NCBI GenBank assembly: GCA_017936925.1
Contig: JAGBEP010000002.1
Location: forward strand, 1 to 64,000
Direction: 5' to 3'
DNA from: Clostridia bacterium
GTDB lineage: Bacteria > Bacillota > Clostridia > TANB77 > CAG-508
Length of the DNA stretch: 64,000 bases
Positions 21,426 to 31,600 of the stretch are shown here, one piece after another; position 1 is the first letter of the stretch, and every line of letters begins with the position of its first letter. The notes under the pieces are model-generated. The model had not been told where the DNA came from. It ran no database searches and worked only from the letters and a program-made list of their open reading frames with translations. Both the position numbers and the translations under genes were made by a program.

Positions 21426-24150
21426 AAAATTAAGTAAATATTTATTGGTAGCGGCTTGTATTTTTACAGGCATTGCTATTGGAACTCCTGCAGTTCAAGC
21501 AGCAAGTTTAAATATGCATTATTCAGATTATTGGTATAATAGAGCAAAAGCAGATGGAAGTGATCATCATTCTTGGCATTATACTTTATATGAAGTAGAT
21601 GGAGAAGTTGCTTATTGTATTGAACCAAATATTCCAGAAGGAACAAATTATAATCAAGGAACTTGGGAACAAACAGGACTTTCTAATGATATAAAAGAAA
21701 GAATATTATTAACTGGATATTATGGTTATACTTATCCAGGGCATCAAACATTAAAATATAGAGCAGCAACACAAGGACTTATTTGGGATACAATAGTAGG
21801 TAGTGGAGCTCATACTACTTTCTGGACAGAAAGATGGGCAAATGGAAGTCAATTTAATGTTGATGCAGAACAAAATGAAATCAATAATTTAATTGCACAT
21901 CACTATGATAGACCATCATTTAATGGAGGTGTTTATAAAGCACAAGTTGGAGAAACAATTACTTTAACAGACACTAATGGGGTTTTATCAAAATTCAATG
22001 TTTCAGTAAGTGGAGCAAATTATAATGTAGATGGTAATATTTTAACAATTACGCCAACAACAAGTGGAGCAATCACTTTAAATTTAACTAAAAATACACC
22101 TTATGATACTGGATATAAATTATTTATAGGAGATGGTATTCAAAATATGTTTGTACCAGGAACAATAGATCCAGTAAGAGCAGCAGTAAGAATTAATTCA
22201 TACTATGGTTCAATTGAACTAAATAAATCAGATGATGAAGCAACAACTGCACAAGGACAAGCAACTTTAAAAGGTGCTAAATATGGTGTTTATGAAAAAT
22301 CAACAGGAAAATTAATAACTACTATTACAACAGATGAAAATGGTAATGCAATAAGTGATAAAGTATTAACATATCAAGATTATTATGTTCAAGAAATTAG
22401 CCCAAGTGAGGGATATTTACTTGATGGAAATAGATATGAAATTGATATGAGAGGTAAAGAAAATACTAAAATTAATGTAAAAGAAAAAGTTGTTAAAAAT
22501 TATATAAGTATATTAAAACAATATGATTATGTAGATGGCAATACAACTTTTTTAAATGCAGAAGCAGGAGTTAAATTTGAAATATATTATCCAGATGGAA
22601 GATTATTTGATACCATAACAACAGATAAAAATGGTTATGCAACAAAAAATATTCCTTATGGTGTATGGAAGTTTCATCAAGTAAATTCAACAACAGGATA
22701 TGAAAAAATATATGATTTTTATATAACTATTAATTATGATAGTGAGAAAGAACAATATTATAATATTTTAAATAATGCTTTATCAGCATACTTACAAGTT
22801 TTTAAAGTTGATTCAGAAACAGGAAAAACAATAAAACTTGCTAATACTACTTTTAAAATATTAAATACAGATACAAATCAATATGTTTCTCAATATGTAG
22901 GTGGTAAAGTTTATACTGAGTTTAAAACAGACGAAGAAGGAAAATTTGTTACTTATTTAAGACTTGAAGCCGGAAATTATAAATTAGTTGAAATCTCTAG
23001 TCCACACGGATATTTAATTAATGAAGATGGACTTAAATTCACTATTGGAGATGATACGCATTATAATTACACAACTTATGGAGCATTTGTTACAATGTAT
23101 TTTTCTAACAGACCAATAAAAGGACAAATAGAAATATTTAAAAGTGGAGAAATATTTAATATAGAAAATAATTCATTCAACTATGATAGCAAAAAATCAT
23201 TAAAGGGAATTGTTTATAATATATATGCAGAAGATGATATAAAATCTGCTGATGGAAATTATTTATATTTTAATAAAGGTGATTATGTAGGAAAGATGAC
23301 TACTGATGAAAAAGGATATGCTATAAGCAAAGAATTACCTTTAGGAAAATACTATGTTGTTGAAGTGGAAACAAATGATGATTATGTATTAGATACAACA
23401 GAATATCACATTACTTTAACTGAAAAAGATAATAAAACAGCAGTAGTTTATAATTCATTAGAATTAACTAATATGTTGAAGAAAGGTACTTTGGAATTTA
23501 CTAAAACTGATTTAGTAAATGGAGATGTAATTCCTAATACAATTATTGAGGTATATACAATAGATGATGAATTAATATTTACAGGAAAAACAGATGAGAA
23601 TGGAAAAGTTATCATAGATAATTTAAAGACAGGTAAATATTATATTTTAGAAAAAGAATCTGCGACAGGCTATGTAATCACAGATGAACAAGTTGTTTTT
23701 GAAATTAAAGAAAATGGCGAAGTTGTAAAAGCAGAAATGAAGAATAAACCTATTACTGGAACATTAGTATTTTCTAAATTAGATGTATCAACAAGTGAAC
23801 CACTTCCAAATACTTTAATAGAAATTTATAATGCTGAAACTGATGAATTAGTTTATAGTGGTAGAACAGATGAAAATGGAGAAATTACTATTGAAGAATT
23901 AAGATTTGGAAAATACTATATTTTAGAAAAAGAAGCTCCAGAGGGCTACACTTTAAATGAAGAAAAGATGTATTTTGAAATCCTAGAAGATGGAGAAATA
24001 GTTAAATGCACAATGGTTGATGAAAAGATAATTATTGAAGTGCCAAATACAGGCGTAGATGATTATCATATTATTGAAATTGTAAGTTCTTTATTAGTTT
24101 TAGGTGGAATAGGAGTTATTGTATATGTTATTAAAAAGAAAAGAAAATAA
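21415..24150 (+). CDS. Thioester-domain adhesin/pilin with CnaB repeats and sorting signal
   Basis: The 911-residue surface protein has a signal peptide (1-29), then a thioester domain with YCIEP (Cys68) and TQGLIWD (Gln120), the pair that forms an internal Cys-Gln thioester able to bind host molecules covalently. Several CnaB/SpaA-like domains follow (e.g. GTLEFTKTD, TDENGKVIIDNLKTGKYYIL, EKEAPEGYTLNE). The C-terminus has a sortase signal VPNTG (876-880), a membrane helix and KKKRK. ATG 21415 follows AGGAGG; upstream extension lacks a start with a ribosome site. The sortase gene overlaps its end, so the pair forms an anchoring unit. In an ICE it may promote cell contact for mating. Confidence 0.88.
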   Translation: MIGKKLSKYLLVAACIFTGIAIGTPAVQAASLNMHYSDYWYNRAKADGSDHHSWHYTLYEVDGEVAYCIEPNIPEGTNYNQGTWEQTGLSNDIKERILLTGYYGYTYPGHQTLKYRAATQGLIWDTIVGSGAHTTFWTERWANGSQFNVDAEQNEINNLIAHHYDRPSFNGGVYKAQVGETITLTDTNGVLSKFNVSVSGANYNVDGNILTITPTTSGAITLNLTKNTPYDTGYKLFIGDGIQNMFVPGTIDPVRAAVRINSYYGSIELNKSDDEATTAQGQATLKGAKYGVYEKSTGKLITTITTDENGNAISDKVLTYQDYYVQEISPSEGYLLDGNRYEIDMRGKENTKINVKEKVVKNYISILKQYDYVDGNTTFLNAEAGVKFEIYYPDGRLFDTITTDKNGYATKNIPYGVWKFHQVNSTTGYEKIYDFYITINYDSEKEQYYNILNNALSAYLQVFKVDSETGKTIKLANTTFKILNTDTNQYVSQYVGGKVYTEFKTDEEGKFVTYLRLEAGNYKLVEISSPHGYLINEDGLKFTIGDDTHYNYTTYGAFVTMYFSNRPIKGQIEIFKSGEIFNIENNSFNYDSKKSLKGIVYNIYAEDDIKSADGNYLYFNKGDYVGKMTTDEKGYAISKELPLGKYYVVEVETNDDYVLDTTEYHITLTEKDNKTAVVYNSLELTNMLKKGTLEFTKTDLVNGDVIPNTIIEVYTIDDELIFTGKTDENGKVIIDNLKTGKYYILEKESATGYVITDEQVVFEIKENGEVVKAEMKNKPITGTLVFSKLDVSTSEPLPNTLIEIYNAETDELVYSGRTDENGEITIEELRFGKYYILEKEAPEGYTLNEEKMYFEILEDGEIVKCTMVDEKIIIEVPNTGVDDYHIIEIVSSLLVLGGIGVIVYVIKKKRK

Positions 24151-24802
24151 TAAAAAAATTAAAAATAAAAAGTTTAATATTAAAGGGAGTCAACTAATTA
24201 TAGTTGGCTCTTTACTTATTTTAGGAGGATTAAGTCTTGTTGGTGGTAAATATTTTTATAATTATTTACAAAACAAAGAAGAAGATAATAAACTACAAGA
24301 TTTTTATGAAGTACAAGAACAAATAGATAATACAGATGAGGAAATTACAAATAATGAAGATAAACTACAAGAAGAAAAGAAAGAAATATCTGTATCTAAT
24401 GAAGAATATATTGCAGTTATAAAAATACCTAAAATAGGATTAGAAAAAGGATTATACAAAAAAGGTAGTTATAACAATAATGTTAATAAAAATATTCAAA
24501 TATTAAATGATTCTAGTTATCCAGATGAAGATAATGGAAACTTTATTTTAGCAGGTCATAGTGGTAATGGAAGAGTTGCATATTTTAAAAATTTACACAA
24601 ATTAGAAAGAGAAGATCAAGTTAGTGTTTTTTATAATGGTTCAGAATATAGATACAAAGTTGTAAATATGTATGATATCGAAAAAACAGGTTCTGCTAAT
24701 ATTATTAGAAATGCTAATAAAAGCACTCTAACATTAGTGACTTGCAGACACAACACAAATAAGCAAATTATTATTATTTGTGAGTTAGAAGAAAAAGTTT
24801 AG
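24125..24802 (+). CDS. Sortase
   Basis: This 225-residue transpeptidase has a basic N-terminus and one membrane segment (23-47), a linker, and a sortase barrel. Catalytic residues are His145 in LAGHSG and Cys207 in TLVTC. The Arg usually found 6-9 residues after Cys is replaced by Lys213 in NKQIIII; Arg208, next to Cys, is the only nearby arginine. It probably anchors the VPNTG adhesin just upstream, which overlaps it by 26 bases. The start is ATG 24125, with AGGAG at 24110; TTG 24119 is less likely. Class is uncertain (class B/D-like). Confidence 0.87.
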   Translation: MLLKRKENNKKIKNKKFNIKGSQLIIVGSLLILGGLSLVGGKYFYNYLQNKEEDNKLQDFYEVQEQIDNTDEEITNNEDKLQEEKKEISVSNEEYIAVIKIPKIGLEKGLYKKGSYNNNVNKNIQILNDSSYPDEDNGNFILAGHSGNGRVAYFKNLHKLEREDQVSVFYNGSEYRYKVVNMYDIEKTGSANIIRNANKSTLTLVTCRHNTNKQIIIICELEEKV

Positions 24803-24813
24803 GAGGTATTAAA

Positions 24814-25056
24814 TTGGAAGAAAAATATAATTTAAATAATATGATTAAAGCATTTGAAAAATTATTTAATGCAGGATTTAATACAAGTAAAAAAATAGCG
24901 ACTCTTGATATAAAAGAAGTTAGAAAAATACCTAATTTAACAATGTCAGATTTTTATATTATTTCTGATTTATGGGAATTAGTAAAAAAGAATAATAATA
25001 AAACTTCTCAACTATTTATAGAGTTTTTAAGTGGTTATAAAGATAAAGGAAATTAA
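24814..25056 (+). CDS. Conserved ICE protein of unknown function (80 aa)
   Basis: TTG 24814 follows AGGAGGTATTAAA. The acidic-basic helical protein (NMIKAFEKLFNAGF, EVRKIPNLTMSDFYIISDLWEL) has no recognisable catalytic motif. Similar small proteins lie in this position in Tn1549-like elements, as I recall. It ends two bases before the next start and belongs to the operon leading to the giant helicase. Confidence 0.6.
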   Translation: MEEKYNLNNMIKAFEKLFNAGFNTSKKIATLDIKEVRKIPNLTMSDFYIISDLWELVKKNNNKTSQLFIEFLSGYKDKGN

Positions 25057-25057
25057 G

Positions 25058-25252
25058 ATGAAAAAATTTGAAATAAATGTAGATATAAATGGAACGATTA
25101 CTTTTGAAGTACAGGCTAAAAATAGAAAAGACGCTCAAAAACAAGTAGATGATATTTTAAGTAATGATTCTGTAAAAGAAGCGTTAGAAAAATATAGAAA
25201 TAATATAACTCTAAATAATAGAGTTAAAGAAATTAATGTTAGGGAAAGGTAG
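25058..25252 (+). CDS. Small conserved ICE protein (64 aa)
   Basis: ATG 25058 follows AAAGGAAATTAAG. The protein MKKFEINVDINGTITFEVQA, then KNRKDAQKQVDDIL, reads as a beta-beta-alpha unit of the DpnD/PcfM-like type found in conjugative elements. A longer frame from 25031 would overlap the previous gene and lacks a ribosome site. The exact function is unknown. Confidence 0.6.
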   Translation: MKKFEINVDINGTITFEVQAKNRKDAQKQVDDILSNDSVKEALEKYRNNITLNNRVKEINVRER

Positions 25253-25261
25253 GTAATTATT

Positions 25262-25600
25262 ATGGCATATCAAAGCAAAACTCCACCAATTAAATTAAAA
25301 GTTACAACAGATACTTATAATTCTTTAATAGAATTTATATCAAAGGTGGAAAATACAAGTCCAGAAGAAGGTAGAGAAAAAGCAACTAAACTAAAAGAAA
25401 AATTGTTAAGATATTGTGTTCCTGTTATTGGAGATAACGAAGAACAATTAGTTGAAATGAGGTTTTATCCTAATGAAGCAGGTAATATGATAGATATCTT
25501 GTTATATGCAGTAGATGGTGTTATTACAACTAATAATTATTATGAAGTTTTACTAGGTGTAAGAGCAAAAATTAAAGAAGAACGAACTAAAAAAGAATAA
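25262..25600 (+). CDS. Conserved ICE protein of unknown function (112 aa)
   Basis: The protein starts MAYQSKTPPIKLKVTTDTYN and has mixed alpha-beta character (KLKEKLLRYCVPV, EAGNMIDILLYAV). It sits directly before the giant helicase gene in the same transcript. No catalytic residues or membrane segments are visible. GGTAGG precedes the ATG. Confidence 0.6.
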   Translation: MAYQSKTPPIKLKVTTDTYNSLIEFISKVENTSPEEGREKATKLKEKLLRYCVPVIGDNEEQLVEMRFYPNEAGNMIDILLYAVDGVITTNNYYEVLLGVRAKIKEERTKKE

Positions 25601-25634
25601 AAGTTATATTTTTAAAGAAATGGAGGTGTAATTA

Positions 25635-28600
25635 ATGGCAAACAAATTAAGACTTATAACAGACCTTTATGGAGAAACATTAACTCAAATAAGCGATAGT
25701 CCGAATGAATGGATGAAGTTTCTAATTACTGCTTCTAATAACTATAAGTATTCATTTAATGATCAAGTTCTAATTTATGCTCAAAGACCAGAGGCAAAGG
25801 CTTGTGCAGATATTGACACTTGGAATAGAAATGTTGGAAGATGGGTAAATAGAGGTTCAAAAGGAATTGCATTAATTAATTATGATAAAGGCTATACAAG
25901 TCTAAAATATGTATTTGATGTAGCAGATACTAATAGTAAATATGGTAAAAGTTTTAGATTATGGTCAATTCCTAAATTATATGAAAATGATGTTATCGAA
26001 TCATTAGAAAATAAGTATGGAGAATTAGAAGACAAAAATAATCTAGCAGAAGCAATAAAATCGGTTTCAAAAATAATTGCAGAAGATAATATGTCAGATT
26101 ATTTATCGGATTTAATGTTTTATAGAGATAATAGTGCTTTTGAAAATGTTGATGAAGAAGATATAAGAAATGTATTTCAATATACTTTGTCTAATAGTAT
26201 AGCTTATTCAATGATGAATAGATGTGGAATTAATCCTAATGAGTATTTTAAAGAAGAAGATTTTGTATATATTTTAACATTTAATAGTTATGACACATTA
26301 ACAAGATTAGGTTTAGCAACTAGCGAAATAACTGAAATGGGATTGAAAGAAATTTATTCTACTGTTAGAAATTTAAGAATAAATGAAATAGAAAAAATTC
26401 GCACATTTGAATCAAATAAAAATATGGAATATGATTATAATGAAAGCAAAAATATTGCTGAAAGGAGTGATTTAAATGGCAGTAATAACTTATACCAAAC
26501 AAGGGGATTACGAGATTCCAGACCTAGTATTAGAGGAGAAGAATCCAAATATTCAAGCGACAGGGAAATACGCAATGTTGAGGTTGAAATATCTGAAAGA
26601 ACAGAAGAAAGCACTATACACAACATTGTTGATGAAAGACCTATTGACAGAACATTTGATGGAGATACAGAATCAAGCAGAAATCAGGATAGAGGAAATA
26701 GTATCTCAATTGAAGAAAACAGAGAATATAACAGAGGAATTGAAACAAACCAATCAAATGAAATGGGTATCAATAATGAACAACTTGAAGATGTCAGCCG
26801 AGGAAATAGTGATGAACGAACTAATTTACTCTTAAATAATTATGAAAAGGACGAGTCGAATCGTTCTTTTTATGTTGTTGTTGATGAAAAGATAAATCAG
26901 ATAATTGCAAAATCTCCTCATAAAAAAGAGAAAAATAGTAGCATTAGAGATTATTTTAATAATGTTAAAGATATTGATGAAAGATTAAAATATCTAAAAG
27001 AATTGTTTAATAATGATTATACAGGAATAATGATAGATAATGAAATGTATGGATATAAAACATTTAATAACGGAATGTTATTCTGGAAGGGTAATTTCTT
27101 ATCAAGGGATACAGAAAGTTTTGTTGAATGGAATGATTTGATAAATCATATTGAGGCAATGATACTTTTAAATCAATTAAATGATAGAATAGAACCTTTA
27201 AAATCTGTAACAGAACAATTAACACTTATTGATAATAATGTGGATAAAACACCAGTAGATTTAGAATTTACACAAGAATTTGTAGATAGATATTTGACTG
27301 AAAGAAGTAGAGAAACAAAGTATTTAATATATGAGGAGTTTAATAAAAGTTATTCATCTCAGTCTAATCAAGAATTTATAAAAAATCTATATGGTCTTGG
27401 TGGTGCAAGTTATACAATTAGTGGTTCTGGTATAGGAGAAGATCATAATTCTAAAGGTATTACTTTTTATAGAGGATATTTTGGAGAAAGTGCAACTAGA
27501 CAATTATTTAAATGGAATTATATTGAACAAAGAATAAAGTTTTTGATTAAAGAAGATAGATATTTAAATCCGAAAGAACTTGAAGAATATCCTAAATGGT
27601 TAGAGCAAAAAGAACAAGAAAGAGAATTTAATTCAAAGGTAAATGAATTAGCTGAAGTAGTAGAAGAATTACCAGTAGAATATGAATATCATTTAGGAGA
27701 TAAAGTTTATATAGGTGCAGATGAATATGAAATATTAAATATAGGAGATATGAATGTTTTACTATACGATTATCGTTATCCATTATTTAATAGAGAAATG
27801 TCAAAAGATGAATTTGATAAAAAAGTAAGAGAAAATCCATCTAATGACCATTTGATAAAAAAGGAAGTTGTAATAGAAGAACAAGAAGAAACACCAACTG
27901 AAATAAAAGAAGAAATAGTAGCAAAGGAAGAAGTTAAGGAAGAAAATCCAGAAGAAGTTATAACTCCTGAATTTACTAAAAAGAAGAAAAGTAAAGTTAA
28001 TACTTTTGATATTCATCCAGAAATAGATATGAATGATAGAAATCAATATAAAATTATTGATGATAATTTAGGAGTTGATACACCTAAAAATAGATTTAAT
28101 AATAATATTGAAGCAATAAAAGTATTAAAGAAGTGTGAAGAAGAAAATAGATTTGCTACAAAAGAAGAACAAGAAATATTGTCGAAATATGTCGGCTGGG
28201 GTGGATTATCAATGGCGTTTGAAGAAGATAATTCATCTTGGAGTAATGAACATTATATTCTTAAAAACCTTCTTGATGAAACAGAATATAATCAAGCACA
28301 AGAATCAACATTAACAGCATTTTATACTCCACCTGTTGTTATAAATTCAATGTATAAAGCATTAGAAAATATGGGATTAAAAACTGGAAATATATTAGAG
28401 CCAAGTTGTGGTATAGGAAACTTTATTGGAATGCGTCCAGAAACATTAAATAATTGTAAAATATTTGGTATAGAACTAGATAGTATAAGTGGAAGAATTG
28501 CAAGACAACTATATCAAAAGTCTAGTATTGCAGTTCAGGGATATGAAAATACTGATTTACCCAATAGTTTCTTTGATGTTTCAATTGGTAATGTTCCATT

Positions 28601-31600
28601 TGGAGATTTTAAGGTATTAGATAAAAAATATGATAAGCATAATTTTTTAATACACGATTACTTTTTTGCAAAAACATTAGATAAGGTTAGACCAGGTGGT
28701 ATTGTTGCATTTATAACAAGCAAAGGAACTCTTGATAAAGAAAACTCTAATGTTAGAAGATATTTAGCACAAAGAGCAGATTTGTTAGGAGCAATAAGAT
28801 TACCTAATAATACTTTTAAAGAAGCAGCAGGTACAGAAGTAACATCAGATATAATTTTCTTACAAAAAAGAGATTCAATAACTGATATTGAACCAGATTG
28901 GGTATATCTTGATACAGATGAAAATGGAATCAAGATGAATAAGTATTTTGTAGATAACCCAGATATGATTATGGGTAATATGCAAATGATTAGTAGTAGA
29001 TTTGGTATGGATAGTGCCTGTATTGCAGATGATACAATTTCTTTAAAAGAAAGATTAAATGAAGCAATTACAAATATACACGCTGAAGTAAAAGAATATG
29101 AAATAGATGATATGGAAGAAGAAGACTTATCTATTCCAGCAGAATATGGTGTTAGAAACTTTTCATATACTTTAAAAGATGGACAAATATATTTTAGAGA
29201 AAATAGCAGAATGTATCCTCAAGAATTAGCACAAACTACTCAAAGTAGAATAAAAGGTTTAATAGAAATAAGAGATTGCGTTAGAACTTTAATAGAGTAT
29301 CAAACAGAGGATTTCCCAGAAGAAGATATAAAATATCAACAGGGAAGATTAAATCGCTTATATGATGAATTTACAAAGAAATATGGACTAATTAATAGCA
29401 GAGGTAATAACTCTGCTTTTTCTAATGATTCAAGTTATTATCTTTTATGTTCATTAGAGATATTAGATGAAAATGGTAATCTTGCTAGAAAAGCAGATAT
29501 GTTTACTAAAAGAACAATTAGACCAAAAGAAAAAATAACAGAAGTTGATAATGCAATAGACGCGTTACTTGTTTCTATATCAGAGAAAGCAAGAGTTGAT
29601 ATTCCTTTTATGAAAGAACTTTGTAAAATGGATGAAAACAAAATGTTATCTGATTTAGAGGGAGAAATATTTAAGATACCTGGAGAAGAAAAATATGTTA
29701 CTGCAGATGAATATTTGAGTGGTAATGTTAGAGAAAAGTTAAAAGTTGCAGAACAATATGCTAATAATGATGAAAAATACAACATTAATGTTAAATATTT
29801 AAAAGAAGTTCAACCAATTGATTTATCAGCAAGTGAAATAAGTGTAAGACTAGGTTCAACTTGGATACCAGAAGATGATATAAAAGAATTTATTAACTAC
29901 TTATTACAACCATCTTGGAATGTATTAAGAAATATAAGAGTTCATTATATGCCTAGCACTTCTGAATGGAATATTGAGGGAAAAAACTATGATAAATACA
30001 ATGTTAAATCTTATAATACTTATGGTACAAACAGAGCCAGTGCATATAAGATTATTGAAGATACACTTAATTTAAAAGATACTAGAATATTTGATTATAA
30101 AGAAGATGAAAATGGTAAAAAAATTGCAGAACTTAATAAAAAAGAAACTGCAATTGCACAGGCAAAACAAGAACAAATCAAGAATGCTTTTACTGATTGG
30201 ATATGGAAAGATCCAGAAAGGCGTGAAAGATTAGTTAAAAGTTATAATGAACAATTTAATTCTATTAGACCTCGTGAGTATGATGGTTCTCATATTACCT
30301 TTGATGGAATGAATCCAGAAATAAGTTTAAGAAAACATCAAGTAAATGCTATTGCTAGAATACTTTATGGTGGGAACACATTACTTGCTCACGAAGTTGG
30401 TGCAGGTAAAACTTTTGAAATGGTAGCTGCTGCAATGGAATCAAAAAGATTAGGATTATGTAATAAAAGTCTATTTGTAGTTCCTAATCATATAGTGGAA
30501 CAATTTGGTCAAGAGTTCTTACAACTTTATCCTAGTGCAAACATTTTAGTAACTACTAAAAAGGATTTTGAAACTGCAAATCGTAAAAAGTTTTGTTCAA
30601 GAATAGCAACAGGAGATTATGATGCAGTAATAATATCTCATTCTCAATTTGAAAAAATACCAATGTCAGTAGAAAGACAAATGGAAATGATAAGACGAGA
30701 AATAGAAGATATTACACTAGGTATAGAAGATTTAAAAAGAAATAATGGAGAAAGATTTTCTATCAAGCAAATGATGAAAACCAAGAAAGCATTAGAAACA
30801 AAAATGGCAAAATTAAATGATACTTCAAGAAAAGATGATGTAGTCACATTTGAGGAATTAGGTGTTGATAGAATATTTGTTGATGAAGCACATTATTATA
30901 AAAACTTATATCTTTATACCAAAATGAGAAATGTAGGAGGAATAGCACAAACAGAAGCACAAAAGTCATCAGACCTTTATATGAAGTGTAGATATTTAGA
31001 TGAAATAACTGGTGGAAAAGGTGTTATTTTTGCTACTGGTACACCAATTTCAAATTCAATGGTAGAACTTTATACTATGCAAAGATATTTGCAATATAAT
31101 GAACTGGCTAAAAGAAATTTACAACAATTTGATGCTTGGGCAAGTACCTTTGGAGAAACAGTAACTGCAATAGAATTATCACCAGAGGGAACAGGATATA
31201 GAGCAAAGACAAGATTTGCAAAGTTCTACAATTTACCGGAGCTAATGGCTATGTTTAAAGAAGTAGCAGACATTCAAACGGCAGATATGCTTAATCTTCC
31301 AGTACCAAAAGCAAACTATCACAATGTAGTAATAGAACCTAGTGATATACAAAAAGATTTAGTAAAAGAGTTATCAGATAGAGCGGAAAGAGTTAGAAAT
31401 AAACTTGTAGATTCAAGTATAGACAATATGCTTAAAATCACAAATGATGGTAGAAAATTAGCACTAGATCAAAGATTATCTAATGATATGTTAGAAGATT
31501 TTGAAAAGAGTAAAGTTGCTACTTGTGCGAATAATATTTATGAAATCTGGAATAAAACAAGTGATAAAAAATCTGCTCAATTAGTGTTTTGTGATTTATC

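Noticed and set aside
27801-28046. Minus-strand frame rich in F, L and Y within the giant helicase gene
   Set aside because: It is the antisense of a Lys/Glu-rich linker, which reads as Phe/Leu/Ser on the other strand; no start signals.
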